This document shows positions 6,683 to 15,270 of a stretch of DNA of 37,524 nt, piece after piece (within the stretch, counting starts at the first letter, position 1; every line of letters starts with the position of its first letter). The DNA comes from Hyphomicrobiales bacterium (GTDB lineage: Bacteria > Pseudomonadota > Alphaproteobacteria > Rhizobiales > Rhizobiaceae). Under the pieces are notes generated by a model, which had not been told where the DNA came from, did no database searches, and saw only the letters and a list, made by a program, of their open reading frames with translations. Both the position numbers and the translations under genes were made by a program. The stretch lies in the NCBI GenBank assembly GCA_900468065.1, contig UBTA01000074.1:1-37524 (forward strand). The letters run 5' to 3'.

Positions 6683-7567
6683 ATGTCCGGGACATCGATG
6701 ACCACACGTGCATGGCTGCTGATGCTACCGCTGCTCGCCGTCATGATCGCCGTCATCGGCTGGCCGCTCGCCGATACCGTCGGGCTCTCCTTCACTGATG
6801 CCAAGCTGGTCGGCACAGCCGGAAATTTTGTCGGCATCGACAATTACGTGAAGACGCTGACGAGCTCCAACTTCCAGCGCACGCTGACGACCACGACCAT
6901 CTTTGCCGTCATCTCGGTCTTTGCCGAAATGGTTCTGGGGGTTCTGGCGGCCCTTCTGCTCAATCAGCAATTTTACGGCCGTACCCTGTTGCGCGGGCTG
7001 ATGATCCTGCCCTGGGCGTTGCCGACCGTGGTCAACGCGACGCTCTGGCGGCTGATCTACAATCCGGAATATGGCGCGCTGAACGCCGCCTTGATGCAGA
7101 TCGGCATGCTCGATGCCTACCGTTCCTGGCTTGGCGAGCCCGGCACCGCGCTGGCGTCGTTGATCATCGCCGATTGCTGGAAGAACTTTCCACTGGTGGC
7201 GCTGATCGCACTTGCAGCCCTGCAGGCCGTGCCGCGTGATATCACCGCCGCGTCGCTGGTCGATGGTGCCGGACCCTTTGCCCGTTTCCGCTTCGTCATC
7301 CTGCCCTATCTCGCAGGTCCGCTGATCGTGGCGCTGGTGCTTCGAACCATCGAGGCGTTCAAGGTGTTCGACATCATCTGGGTGATGACCCGCGGCGGCC
7401 CGGCCAACAGCACCCGCACGCTATCGATCCTCGTCTATCAGGAAGCATTTTCCTTCCAAAGGGCCGGATCGGGCGCCTCGCTGGCGCTGATTGTCACGCT
7501 ACTGGTGGCCGTTCTGGCGGCGGCCTATGCCGTGCTTGTGCGGCGGACGGCGGGGAGCACGGCATAA
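6683..7567 (+). CDS. CUT1 sugar ABC transporter permease (MalF/UgpA type), 294 aa
   Basis: An inner-membrane permease with six hydrophobic segments, the first at about residues 11-31 (LLMLPLLAVMIAVIGWPLAD). The cytoplasmic EAA loop reads DITAASLVDGAGPFARFRFV, which contacts the ATPase. The N-terminal PxxxxxxxxWPL pattern and length match UgpA/MalF-type proteins without the long MalF periplasmic loop. I chose ATG 6683 over an upstream in-frame start at 6638, because CAGGAAGAG lies directly upstream and the first residues then lead into the first membrane helix. Its stop overlaps the next permease start by one base (TAATG). Confidence 0.9.
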   Translation: MSGTSMTTRAWLLMLPLLAVMIAVIGWPLADTVGLSFTDAKLVGTAGNFVGIDNYVKTLTSSNFQRTLTTTTIFAVISVFAEMVLGVLAALLLNQQFYGRTLLRGLMILPWALPTVVNATLWRLIYNPEYGALNAALMQIGMLDAYRSWLGEPGTALASLIIADCWKNFPLVALIALAALQAVPRDITAASLVDGAGPFARFRFVILPYLAGPLIVALVLRTIEAFKVFDIIWVMTRGGPANSTRTLSILVYQEAFSFQRAGSGASLALIVTLLVAVLAAAYAVLVRRTAGSTA

Positions 7568-8412
7568 TGGAACGCAAGAGCTTCCTGTTTTCCTTCTTCA
7601 TCCATGCCTGCGCCCTTCTGCTCGCGGTCATCATCCTAGCGCCGGTGGCCTGGCTGTTCATCATGAGCATCTCACCGGCTGCCGACCTGACGGCCAAGCC
7701 GCTGGTCTGGTGGCCGCAGACGGTCGATTTTTCGCGTTATGGGATATTGCTTTCCAGCGTCGAAAACAGTGCTGGTGCGGCCTTTGTCGCATCGCTGGTG
7801 AACAGCATCCTCGTGGCAGGGATGGCGACCATTGCCGCGCTGGTGCTTGCCATACCCGCCGCCTGGGCGGTGTCGCGCACGCCATCCGTCGGCTGGTCGC
7901 TCTATATGGTGATCGCCACCTATATGCTGCCGCCGGTAGCGCTGGCCGTGCCACTCTATTTCGGCCTTGCGCATCTCGGCCTGCTCAACAGCGTCTTCGG
8001 GCTGGCACTGGTCTATTTGACCATCCTTGCACCGTTTACCACCTGGCTGATGAAATCCGGTTTCGACGCTATTCCAAAGGAGATCGAAGCGGCGGCGATG
8101 ATGGATGGGGCAGGGCTGTTCGCCACCCTGCGGATTATCACCCTGCCGCTCGCAGCCCCTGTGATGGCAACGTCGGCGCTGTTTGCCTTCTTGCTGGCCT
8201 GGGACGAATTCTTCTATGCGCTGCTGTTCACGTCCGACCTGCGCGCCAAGACACTGACCGTCGCTATCGCCGATCTCGCCGGTGGCCGGGTTTCCGATTA
8301 CGGACTGATCGCAACCGCGGGCGTGCTTGCCGCCCTGCCGCCCGTGGTGATCGGTCTTGTCATGCAACGCGCCCTGATTTCCGGGCTCACCAGCGGCGGC
8401 GTCAAGGGATGA
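7567..8412 (+). CDS. CUT1 sugar ABC transporter permease (MalG/UgpE type), 281 aa
   Basis: The second inner-membrane permease of the importer. Six hydrophobic segments are visible; the cytoplasmic EAA loop reads PKEIEAAAMMDGAGLFATLR, with the canonical EAA--DGA core. Features typical of the MalG/UgpE branch are AVSRT in the second cytoplasmic loop and AWDEFFYALLFT near the C-terminus. The start ATG shares one base with the preceding stop, and its own stop overlaps the SIS gene start (ATGA), so the order SBP, permease, permease, SIS is tightly coupled. Confidence 0.9.
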   Translation: MERKSFLFSFFIHACALLLAVIILAPVAWLFIMSISPAADLTAKPLVWWPQTVDFSRYGILLSSVENSAGAAFVASLVNSILVAGMATIAALVLAIPAAWAVSRTPSVGWSLYMVIATYMLPPVALAVPLYFGLAHLGLLNSVFGLALVYLTILAPFTTWLMKSGFDAIPKEIEAAAMMDGAGLFATLRIITLPLAAPVMATSALFAFLLAWDEFFYALLFTSDLRAKTLTVAIADLAGGRVSDYGLIATAGVLAALPPVVIGLVMQRALISGLTSGGVKG

Positions 8413-9431
8413 CCATGACTTCAAATGATTACCGCCCGATCGGGCTTCAGGCAATCGACCGCGAAATGGCCCGCCAGAACGCCGATGCCATCGCGTCGTT
8501 CGACGGCAATGGCGAGAGAGCCAAAGTGATCGCCGCATCGTTGCGGGAAACCGGTGGGTTGCTGTTGCTCGGCATGGGCGGGTCACATGCGGTCAATCGC
8601 GCAGTGGAGCCGCTCTACAGGGCGCTCGGCATCGAGGCGATTGCCGTGACGTTGTCCGAGCAGCTCGGCATGCCGCTTGCGATCGAAGGGCGTACTGTCT
8701 TGATCACCTCGCAATCGGGCGAGAGTGCTGAAGTCCTACGCTGGTTTTCGGAAACGGGCGGGTCCGAGGATACGTTCGGCCTGACGCTGGAGGGGACATC
8801 CTTCCTGGCGAGGACCGCGCCTTGCCTGGTCGGTGCCGGTGGTACGGAGCTCGCCTTTGCCGCGACGCGCAGCCTGACGGTGAGTTTTGCGCTTCACTTA
8901 GCGGTGCTCGCAGCGCTCGGCGAGGATCCGGCACTGGGGCTGGCCGTGCTTGCGGCGCCTGCGACCAACGATATCGGCGCAGCGCTATCAGCGTTTGAAA
9001 ATGTCGCAACGGTGGTGACGTCCGGGCGCCGTCTGCAGGGACTTGCGGAAGCTCTCGCACTCGGGCTGACCGAATTGTCGCGCACTCCCTGCTTTTCGCT
9101 GGAGGGTGGCCAGCTGCGGCATGGTCCGATGGAAATGCTTGGGCCGAAGGTCGGCGTCGTGCTGTTTCGCGGCAATGACGCGACCGCCGATCTGGTGACG
9201 GCGATGGCGGTATCGGCGGTGGAGACCGGGGCTCCGGTTGTTGTTTTCGATGCGTCCGGTCACCAGCCGGTGGAGGGGACAACGACGCTCAGCTTTGTGC
9301 GGGCGACGGGGCTTGCGGCCATCTTCTCGATGCTGCCGGTGGCCCAACGTTTCATGATCGCCTTTGCCGAGGCGCGGGTCGAGAATGCCGGGACACCGGT
9401 GCGCTCCACCAAGATTACCCGGAGCGAATGA
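8409..9431 (+). CDS. SIS-domain sugar-phosphate isomerase/deaminase-like protein, 340 aa
   Basis: Two SIS domains of the GlmS isomerase / AgaS / FrlB type. The first has LLLGMGGSHAVNRAVEPLY and the serine-rich phosphosugar loop ITSQSGESAEV. The second includes VTSGRRLQGLAEALALGLTE and the conserved LEGGQLRHGPMEML segment, equivalent to the E..HGP region of GlmS. The glutaminase domain of GlmS is absent, so it acts on a sugar phosphate rather than building glucosamine. The frame is open far upstream into the permease gene, but ATG 8409 overlaps the permease stop (ATGA) and begins a natural N-terminus. With the adjacent PfkB kinase it could form a kinase plus deglycase/deaminase pair as in fructosamine or amino-sugar catabolism; this is inference. 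Confidence 0.85.
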   Translation: MTMTSNDYRPIGLQAIDREMARQNADAIASFDGNGERAKVIAASLRETGGLLLLGMGGSHAVNRAVEPLYRALGIEAIAVTLSEQLGMPLAIEGRTVLITSQSGESAEVLRWFSETGGSEDTFGLTLEGTSFLARTAPCLVGAGGTELAFAATRSLTVSFALHLAVLAALGEDPALGLAVLAAPATNDIGAALSAFENVATVVTSGRRLQGLAEALALGLTELSRTPCFSLEGGQLRHGPMEMLGPKVGVVLFRGNDATADLVTAMAVSAVETGAPVVVFDASGHQPVEGTTTLSFVRATGLAAIFSMLPVAQRFMIAFAEARVENAGTPVRSTKITRSE

Positions 9432-9432
9432 C

Positions 9433-10368
9433 ATGCGTCCGCTTGCGGTGATCGGAAACGTCAATGTCGATCTGATCCTCGGGCCTGCGGAGCCATGGCC
9501 GAAGGCAGGCACCGAGATCATCGTCGATCACGACGAATTGCGGGTTGGTGGTTCGGCCGGCAATGCAGCTCTGGCCTGGAAGGCGCTCGGGGTCGATTTC
9601 GATATCGCCGCCAATACCGGCACCGACGAGTTCGGCCGCTGGCTGCGGGAATCTTTTGGCGTTCAGGCGGAGAAGTGGCCGGTCCGGCCGGAAGGCACCA
9701 CGCTTTCGGTCGGCATCACTCATCCGGATGGGGAGCGGACATTCTTCACGACGCGCGGACACTTGCCGCGATTTTCGCTCGACTGCGTATTGTCTGCCCT
9801 CGACGGCGCCCGTCTGTCCGGCGGCTACGCGCTGCTCTGTGGCTCGTTCCTCACCGACGATCTGACCGCGGATTATCCCTCTCTCTTCGACTGGGCCGAC
9901 AAGCACGGCATCACGCTGGCGCTCGATACCGGCTGGCCGCTGGATGGCTGGACGGAAAAAAACCGGCAGGCGACGCGCGGCTGGCTGTCGCGTTGTGGCT
10001 GCGCGTTGTTGAACGAGGTGGAATCGACGACGCTTTCGGGCCTCGCCGACCCGGCCGATGCAGCGCACGAACTCAAGCGCCATATGCCGGAGGACGCCGT
10101 TGTCGTGGTCAAGCGCGGCCCGGATGGTGCTCTGGCCATTGGCGCCGATGGCACGCTGGTATCCGTGACGGCCCCGAGCGTTGAGGTGGTCGATACGATC
10201 GGTGCCGGCGATGTCTTCAATGCGGCTTTTCTGGCAGCGCTTGCAGATGGCAAGCCGCTTGCGGATTGCTTGACTTCGGGCACCACTGTTGCCTCGCGCG
10301 CCATTTCCACGCTTCCCCGCAACTATGGTGGCCCCTTGGCGGCTGCGACCGGAGAGACCGCATCATGA
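9433..10368 (+). CDS. PfkB/ribokinase-family carbohydrate kinase, 311 aa
   Basis: A cytosolic sugar kinase. The N-terminal substrate-binding part has GNVNVDLILGP (8-18) and GGSAGNAAL (39-47). The C-terminal PfkB signature DTIGAGDVFNAAF spans 254-266, with GAGD at 257-260 forming the anion hole and D260 the expected catalytic base. I chose ATG 9433, two bases after the SIS stop, because it begins the canonical strand MRPLAVIGNVNVD; a longer in-frame start at 9364 lies inside the SIS gene. Its stop overlaps the ATPase start (ATGA). It presumably phosphorylates the sugar delivered by the importer. Substrate unknown; the FrlD and 2-keto-3-deoxygluconate kinase subfamilies are both possible. Confidence 0.88.
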   Translation: MRPLAVIGNVNVDLILGPAEPWPKAGTEIIVDHDELRVGGSAGNAALAWKALGVDFDIAANTGTDEFGRWLRESFGVQAEKWPVRPEGTTLSVGITHPDGERTFFTTRGHLPRFSLDCVLSALDGARLSGGYALLCGSFLTDDLTADYPSLFDWADKHGITLALDTGWPLDGWTEKNRQATRGWLSRCGCALLNEVESTTLSGLADPADAAHELKRHMPEDAVVVVKRGPDGALAIGADGTLVSVTAPSVEVVDTIGAGDVFNAAFLAALADGKPLADCLTSGTTVASRAISTLPRNYGGPLAAATGETAS

Positions 10369-11444
10369 GCGCGCTCGAAATCGAGAATATCCGCAAGACC
10401 TATGGTGCGCTCGAAACCCTGAAGGGCATCGATATCTCGCTGGAAAGCGGCGAGTTCCTGGTGCTTTTGGGATCATCGGGTTGCGGCAAGTCGACCTTGC
10501 TCAACATCATCGCGGGGCTTGCCGACGCATCGGGCGGCGATATACGGATCGGCGGACGCTCGATCCTCGGCGTGCATCCGAAGGATCGCGACATCGCCAT
10601 GGTGTTCCAGTCCTATGCGCTCTACCCAAACCTCTCGGTCCATCGCAATATCGGCTTCGGGCTGGAGATGCGCAAGGTTCCGGCGGCAGAGCGGGAAAAG
10701 GCCGTGCAGGAAACGGCCAAGCTGCTGCAGATCGAGAATTTGCTGGATCGCAAGCCCGGCCAGCTTTCCGGCGGCCAGCGCCAGCGCGTGGCGATCGGCC
10801 GGGCGCTGGTGCGCAAGCCGCAGGTGTTCCTGTTCGACGAACCGCTCTCCAATCTCGATGCTAAGCTGCGGATGGAGACCCGCACCGAACTGAAGCGGCT
10901 GCACCAGATGCTCGGCACGACGATCGTTTACGTCACCCATGACCAGATCGAGGCGATGACGCTGGCGACACGGATCGCCGTCATGCGCAACGGCCGGATC
11001 GAGCAGCTCGGCACGCCGGAAGAGGTCTATGATCATCCGGCCACGCTCTATGTCGCCGGTTTCGTCGGCTCACCGCCGATGAACGTGCTCGATGGCGTGG
11101 TTACGGGCGATGGCGTGCTGCTCGACGGATCGGGTGCTGTCATCGCCTTGCCGGCGCGGCTCAAAAATGCAGCTGCGGCGGGGCGGCGGGTCAAGCTCGG
11201 TGTGCGCCCGGAAGCGCTTCAGCTCACAGGGGACGCGGCGGAAAGCCCAGTGCTCGATGTCGAGATCGAGGTTATCGAACTGACCGGCCCGGAACTGGTG
11301 GTCACGGGCCGGGTCAGCGGCCAGCGAGTGACCGCCTGCCTGCCGCCGCGCACCAGGCTGACGGTCGGCATGAAGCAGGCTTTCGGCTTTGACGAGGATG
11401 CGCTGCATCTGTTCGACGCGCAAACGGAACTGGCGCTCGGCTGA
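10365..11444 (+). CDS. Sugar ABC transporter ATPase (UgpC/MsmK type), 359 aa
   Basis: The nucleotide-binding subunit of the CUT1 importer. Walker A GSSGCGKST is at 36-44, Q82 in the Q-loop (VFQSYALYPNL), signature LSGGQRQ at 134-140, Walker B FLFDEPLSNLD ending at D165, and the switch histidine at 192 (VTHD). Residues from about 240 on form the C-terminal TOBE/regulatory domain found in UgpC/MalK proteins. All catalytic residues are intact, in contrast to the degenerate ABC protein at 24117-26834. ATG 10365 overlaps the kinase stop. It ends the operon and converges on the SDR gene with a 25-bp gap. UgpC-type ATPases can serve several permeases, though the LacI-operon importer nearby is of the amino-acid class and would not normally use it. 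Confidence 0.93.
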   Translation: MSALEIENIRKTYGALETLKGIDISLESGEFLVLLGSSGCGKSTLLNIIAGLADASGGDIRIGGRSILGVHPKDRDIAMVFQSYALYPNLSVHRNIGFGLEMRKVPAAEREKAVQETAKLLQIENLLDRKPGQLSGGQRQRVAIGRALVRKPQVFLFDEPLSNLDAKLRMETRTELKRLHQMLGTTIVYVTHDQIEAMTLATRIAVMRNGRIEQLGTPEEVYDHPATLYVAGFVGSPPMNVLDGVVTGDGVLLDGSGAVIALPARLKNAAAAGRRVKLGVRPEALQLTGDAAESPVLDVEIEVIELTGPELVVTGRVSGQRVTACLPPRTRLTVGMKQAFGFDEDALHLFDAQTELALG

Positions 11445-11469
11445 GCGGGCGACCGGTCAGCGCTGAACT

Positions 11470-12159
11470 CTACCAGGAAACGGTTCGCCCGTCGAAAGCG
11501 CGAAAACTGCCGGTATCGGCCAGCGTGGCACTGTCGATGATCCGGCGCAGGCCGCTTGCGCTGTCCGCGACGGGCACGACGGCCTCATCACCGCCCATGT
11601 CGGTTTTCACCCAGCCCGGATGCAGTGACAGTACCGTGACGCCATCGGCGCGCAGGTCCTGGGCGAGCTTGACGGTCGCCATGTTGAGCGCCGCTTTCGA
11701 GCAGCGATAGGCATAATCCCCATCGTCGTCATCCAGCGTGCCCTCGGCAATCGAACCGGCGCGGCTGCTGATATTGGCAACGATTTTACGTTGGCTGGAC
11801 AGGAGGTTCGGCAAAAGCGCGCGCGTCACGAGCAGGGGGCCGAGTGTGTTGATGCGCATGACCTCCAGGAAATCGTCCGTAGCCAGCGTTTGAAGCCCGC
11901 CGGTATCGCCCCGGATACCGGCATTGTTGATCAGCATGTCAATCGGCATGCCGTCCAGGCGGCGTGCCAGATCGAGGATGGATACCGGGTCGGCAACGTC
12001 GAGTGTTTCCTGGACGATGCCGTCTCCAGCCGATGGACCGCGGCCGCAGGCGATCACGCGCCAGCCGGCCGCCGCGTATTGCTGCGCCATCGCGCGGCCG
12101 AGACCGCGCGATGCACCGGTGATCAATACCGTTGCAGGCTGGTTGTCTCTACCGGCCAA
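11470..12159 (-). CDS. Short-chain dehydrogenase/reductase (SDR), 229 aa
   Basis: A compact classical-type SDR. TGASRGLG at residues 14-21 binds the nucleotide; NNAG at 78-81, ISSRAG around 130-135 and Y151/K155 (YRCSK) complete the active site, and PGWVKTDMGG (181-190) is the usual segment after strand 6. It resembles the C-factor/sniffer-like group. The frame is open to 12291, inside the upstream glycosidase gene. The best start is TTG 12159, because AAGGAG (12168-12173) lies 8 bases before it, and the gene then overlaps the glycosidase stop by 11 bp. It is the last gene of the LacI operon. Substrate unknown. Confidence 0.85.
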   Translation of the reverse strand: MAGRDNQPATVLITGASRGLGRAMAQQYAAAGWRVIACGRGPSAGDGIVQETLDVADPVSILDLARRLDGMPIDMLINNAGIRGDTGGLQTLATDDFLEVMRINTLGPLLVTRALLPNLLSSQRKIVANISSRAGSIAEGTLDDDDGDYAYRCSKAALNMATVKLAQDLRADGVTVLSLHPGWVKTDMGGDEAVVPVADSASGLRRIIDSATLADTGSFRAFDGRTVSW

Positions 12160-13564
12160 GGCCAGCGCTCCTTGCTGGTTCCGAATGGCTCTGGGCTGCG
12201 ATCCGGCCGTAGATTTCGCCGGAATATTTGATCGTCCGTACCTGCGTGTCGAAATCGACATGGGTGATGCCGAACGGCGTGGTGTAACCATAGGCCCATT
12301 CGAAATTGTCTGTCAGCGTCCAGGCGAAGTAGCCTTTGACCGGAACCCCCTCGCTGGCGGCCTTGGCGACCTGCTCGAGATGATCGACATAATAGGTGGC
12401 GCGCAGGTCGTCCCAGACATGGCCGTCGGCCGAGACGGTTTCGGGGGCGGTGGCAACGCCGTTTTCGGAAATGTAGATTTCCTTCGGCGCATAATTTTCA
12501 TGCACATAGTGCAGGATATCGTAGATGCAGCGCGGCCAGATCTCGTAATTGACCTCGGAATAGGTGCCGTCAGGCTGGATACGCTGGAAGTTCAGGGGGG
12601 CCAGTTCCGTACCTTCAGCCATCACCGAGCGGCGGTAGATGTTGACGCCGAGATAATCGACCTGTGCGGCGATGATGGCATTGTCGTCTGCGTGGATCGG
12701 CGGCAGCAGGTCGCCGTAGAGGTCGAGCATGTCCTGCGGATAGCTGCCCTTGAACACGGCGTCGAGGAACCAGCGGTTCTGGGCGCCATCAAAGCGCTTG
12801 GCTGCTGCGACATCGCGCGGATCGTCGGTTGCGGGCTCTGTCACATTGAGATCGAAGACGATGCCGACGGCGGCATCCGGCACCTCAGCGCGGATGACCG
12901 GCACGGCGAGACCATGGGCCAAGAGGGCATGATGGCTGGCGGTGACGCCGCCCTTTGTGCCGTCGTGCAGGCCCGGCGCATCCTCGCCGCTCGCATGTCC
13001 CGACCAGCAGAATGTCCAGGGTTCGTTGAGCGTCGTCCATTTCTTGACGCGATCGCCAAAAGCGCGGCTCGCCACCGCGGCATATTCGGCGAAATGTCCC
13101 GCTGTTTCGCGATTGTACCAGCCGCCGCGGTCCTGCAGCGGCTGCGGCAGGTCCCAGTGATAGAGCGTCGCATAGGGCTCGATGCCTTCTGCGAGCAGGT
13201 CGTCGATCAGCCGGTCGTAGAAGGCGATGCCTTTCTGGTTGACAGTACCGGCGCCCTCCGGGATCAGCCGTGCCCAGGCAAAGGAGAACCGGTAGGCACC
13301 GAGCCCCATGGCTTTCAGGACCGCAATATCCTCGGCCCAGCGATGGTAGTGATCGCAGGCAATGTCACCGCTCGTGGCATCGGTGATCACGCCGGGCACC
13401 TTGCAGAAACGGTCCCAGATGCTCTCGCCCTTGCCATCGGCTGCGGGTGCCCCCTCGATCTGGTAGGCGGAGGTGGCGGCACCGAAGACGAAGCCTTTCG
13501 GGAAGACCAGGCCTCTTGCGCGGGCTTCGAGGGCTTTGCGGGTGTTATCGATGTTTGACGTCAT
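12149..13564 (-). CDS. Glycoside hydrolase family 1 beta-glucosidase-like enzyme, 471 aa
   Basis: A retaining beta-glycosidase of the GH1 (beta/alpha)8 fold. The acid/base glutamate is in TLNEP (E181) and the nucleophile glutamate in ISENG (E367). The N-terminal family signature GFVFGAATSAYQIEG spans 24-38, HWDLP lies at 136-140, and the aglycone-side tryptophans appear in FEWAYGY. No signal peptide, so it acts in the cytoplasm on imported glycoside. ATG 13564 overlaps the permease stop by 20 bp; an in-frame start at 13603 would extend into the permease. Genes on both sides belong to the LacI operon. Whether it cleaves glucosides, galactosides or phospho-glycosides cannot be settled; I see no phospho-binding loop, so a plain beta-glycosidase is favoured. 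Confidence 0.9.
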   Translation of the reverse strand: MTSNIDNTRKALEARARGLVFPKGFVFGAATSAYQIEGAPAADGKGESIWDRFCKVPGVITDATSGDIACDHYHRWAEDIAVLKAMGLGAYRFSFAWARLIPEGAGTVNQKGIAFYDRLIDDLLAEGIEPYATLYHWDLPQPLQDRGGWYNRETAGHFAEYAAVASRAFGDRVKKWTTLNEPWTFCWSGHASGEDAPGLHDGTKGGVTASHHALLAHGLAVPVIRAEVPDAAVGIVFDLNVTEPATDDPRDVAAAKRFDGAQNRWFLDAVFKGSYPQDMLDLYGDLLPPIHADDNAIIAAQVDYLGVNIYRRSVMAEGTELAPLNFQRIQPDGTYSEVNYEIWPRCIYDILHYVHENYAPKEIYISENGVATAPETVSADGHVWDDLRATYYVDHLEQVAKAASEGVPVKGYFAWTLTDNFEWAYGYTTPFGITHVDFDTQVRTIKYSGEIYGRIAAQSHSEPARSAGLGR

Positions 13565-15194
13565 ATTTTCTCTCGATGGTGTTGACGAGGCTCGCTGCGG
13601 CAAGCGTCAGGAAGATGTAGAAGATGGCAGCGGAGTTGTAGGGTGCGAACGGCAGGAAGCTTGCCGACTGGAACTCGCGCATGCGCTGGGTGATATCGCG
13701 GATCGACAGGATGGACAGGAGCGAGGTGTCCTTGAGAATGGCGATCAGTTCGTTGCCGAGCGGCGGGATGATGATCCGGAATGCCTGTGGCAGGACGACG
13801 AGACGGGCTGCCTGCCAGCGGGTGAGACCGATGCTATAGGCCGCCTCGACCTGGCCAGCCGGAATGGCGTTGATGCCCGAGCGGAAGATTTCGGCGAGAT
13901 AGGCCGAATAGGCGACCGCCATGGCGAAGATGCCGCGCACCAGGTTTGGCGGATCGATGACGCCCTGCGTCGCATCCTTCAGGGCGCCGCTGAGCGGCAG
14001 GCCGACATAGAGCACGATCACCAGCATCGGGATGCCGCGAATGGTATCGACGATGAACTCCGAGCCGATCGCCAGCGGATGACGGTGGTGCAGGGTGCCG
14101 CCGAAGGTGAGCAGCCCGAGGATAATCGCCAGCACGGCCATGGTGATGCCTGCCGAGCGGTCGCGGTCGTTCAGCGTTTCCACCTGCCAGAGAACGGGCC
14201 AGCCGGCCGGAATCGTCGCTACAGGCATCAGGGCGGCGCTGACATCCTCTTTCTTTTCAAGGGCGGCGATCGCCTCCGCCGGGCCAAGGAAGGTTCTGAC
14301 TGGCGTTTCAGTGGTTGGTCCGCCCGGATACTGGCCATAGCGGACGGCGCCGATCAGCGATGACGGTGTGTTGCTGATGATTGCGACCTTGCCGCTGAGC
14401 GTGCCGGTCAGCACGTAGCTGTCGCGCGGCTGCAGCAGGAACCAGCCGGATGCGATGGCCAGCACAAGCGTTGCCGTCGCAAAGTATAGGCCGGTGCGCT
14501 TGGCATAATGCAGCTGCAAAAGCCCGACCCAGATCAACCCCATGATGGCGGCCAGCACATAGGCGGCGAGTGCTGCGCGGATGGTGGTGGCAACGCCTGC
14601 GGCAAAGGCGATATGGGCAAAGAAGAAGACGAACAGCGCGCCGGCGCCATTGGTCAGCCCGAGAACCCAGCGGCCGGCGCGGCGCAGGCGATTGTCCGCA
14701 GCAGCACGCAATGTGGCCAGGAAGATGCCAAGGCCGATGAGTGTCAGCACAAGATAGGCGGGATAGAGCACGGCTTCGACGCCGCGCACCATCAGATCGC
14801 CAGCGTCGGTCAGTTGCCGGGGCGTCACGCCCTTGGCAACGAGGGTCGAGGTGAAGGAATCCACGCCATTGGCGACGATCGATGCGGCGAAGGGGTGGAC
14901 GGCACCGCTGGCGACGATGGTGACGGCGGCCGCCAGATTGAGGGCAGCGGCAGCGAGCGCCAGTTGGGGCCGGTTTGCCTTGGCGCGCGAAAAGACCAGC
15001 GCGGCGATGCCAGAGGAAAAGGCGATCGCCAAAGCCAGGAAGCCAGGCACGAAGGCGGACGAACCGTTTTCGACGCCGAGGATGGCACGCAGCGAGCGCT
15101 GGTAATCTGCCGAGGACGTGAACAGATAGATGATGAAGGGCAGCGCGGTCAGAATGATGAGATTGCTGGGCCGCACACGTTTCAGGAATGACAT
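13545..15194 (-). CDS. Polar-amino-acid-type ABC permease with a ~345-residue N-terminal extension, 549 aa
   Basis: The C-terminal 200 residues (about 347-545) are a standard HisM/GltK-type permease: DTIRGIPMLVIVLYVGLP (383-400) and the EAA loop EAAYSIGLTRWQAARLVVLP (450-469). The N-terminal 345 residues are not standard: about six hydrophobic segments (first at 12-26) and then a soluble stretch at 257-345 (GKVAIISNTPSSLIGAVRYG and on to WQVETL). That stretch reads like a fragment of a family 3 binding protein (EAIAALEKKEDVSAALM). The usual length for this permease class is 220-240 aa. ATG 15194 has GGAGG six bases upstream. The partner binding protein is encoded just upstream; no ATPase gene is in the operon. 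Confidence 0.85.
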   Translation of the reverse strand: MSFLKRVRPSNLIILTALPFIIYLFTSSADYQRSLRAILGVENGSSAFVPGFLALAIAFSSGIAALVFSRAKANRPQLALAAAALNLAAAVTIVASGAVHPFAASIVANGVDSFTSTLVAKGVTPRQLTDAGDLMVRGVEAVLYPAYLVLTLIGLGIFLATLRAAADNRLRRAGRWVLGLTNGAGALFVFFFAHIAFAAGVATTIRAALAAYVLAAIMGLIWVGLLQLHYAKRTGLYFATATLVLAIASGWFLLQPRDSYVLTGTLSGKVAIISNTPSSLIGAVRYGQYPGGPTTETPVRTFLGPAEAIAALEKKEDVSAALMPVATIPAGWPVLWQVETLNDRDRSAGITMAVLAIILGLLTFGGTLHHRHPLAIGSEFIVDTIRGIPMLVIVLYVGLPLSGALKDATQGVIDPPNLVRGIFAMAVAYSAYLAEIFRSGINAIPAGQVEAAYSIGLTRWQAARLVVLPQAFRIIIPPLGNELIAILKDTSLLSILSIRDITQRMREFQSASFLPFAPYNSAAIFYIFLTLAAASLVNTIERKYDVKHR

Positions 15195-15270
15195 TCATTC
15201 CTCCGCAGGAGTGGGAACATTTGAAAGCGGTTCCCGGAGCGCTGGCGCACTCCGGGGGCATCGTCAGGGC

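Noticed and set aside
7491-8408. Upstream extension of the SIS reading frame
   Set aside because: It overlaps the second permease in another frame and encodes no domain; ATG 8409 with ATGA coupling is the natural start.
11924-13558. Plus-strand open frame (544 codons) over the GH1 gene
   Set aside because: A shadow of the GH1 glycosidase and SDR on the minus strand, with no recognisable motif.
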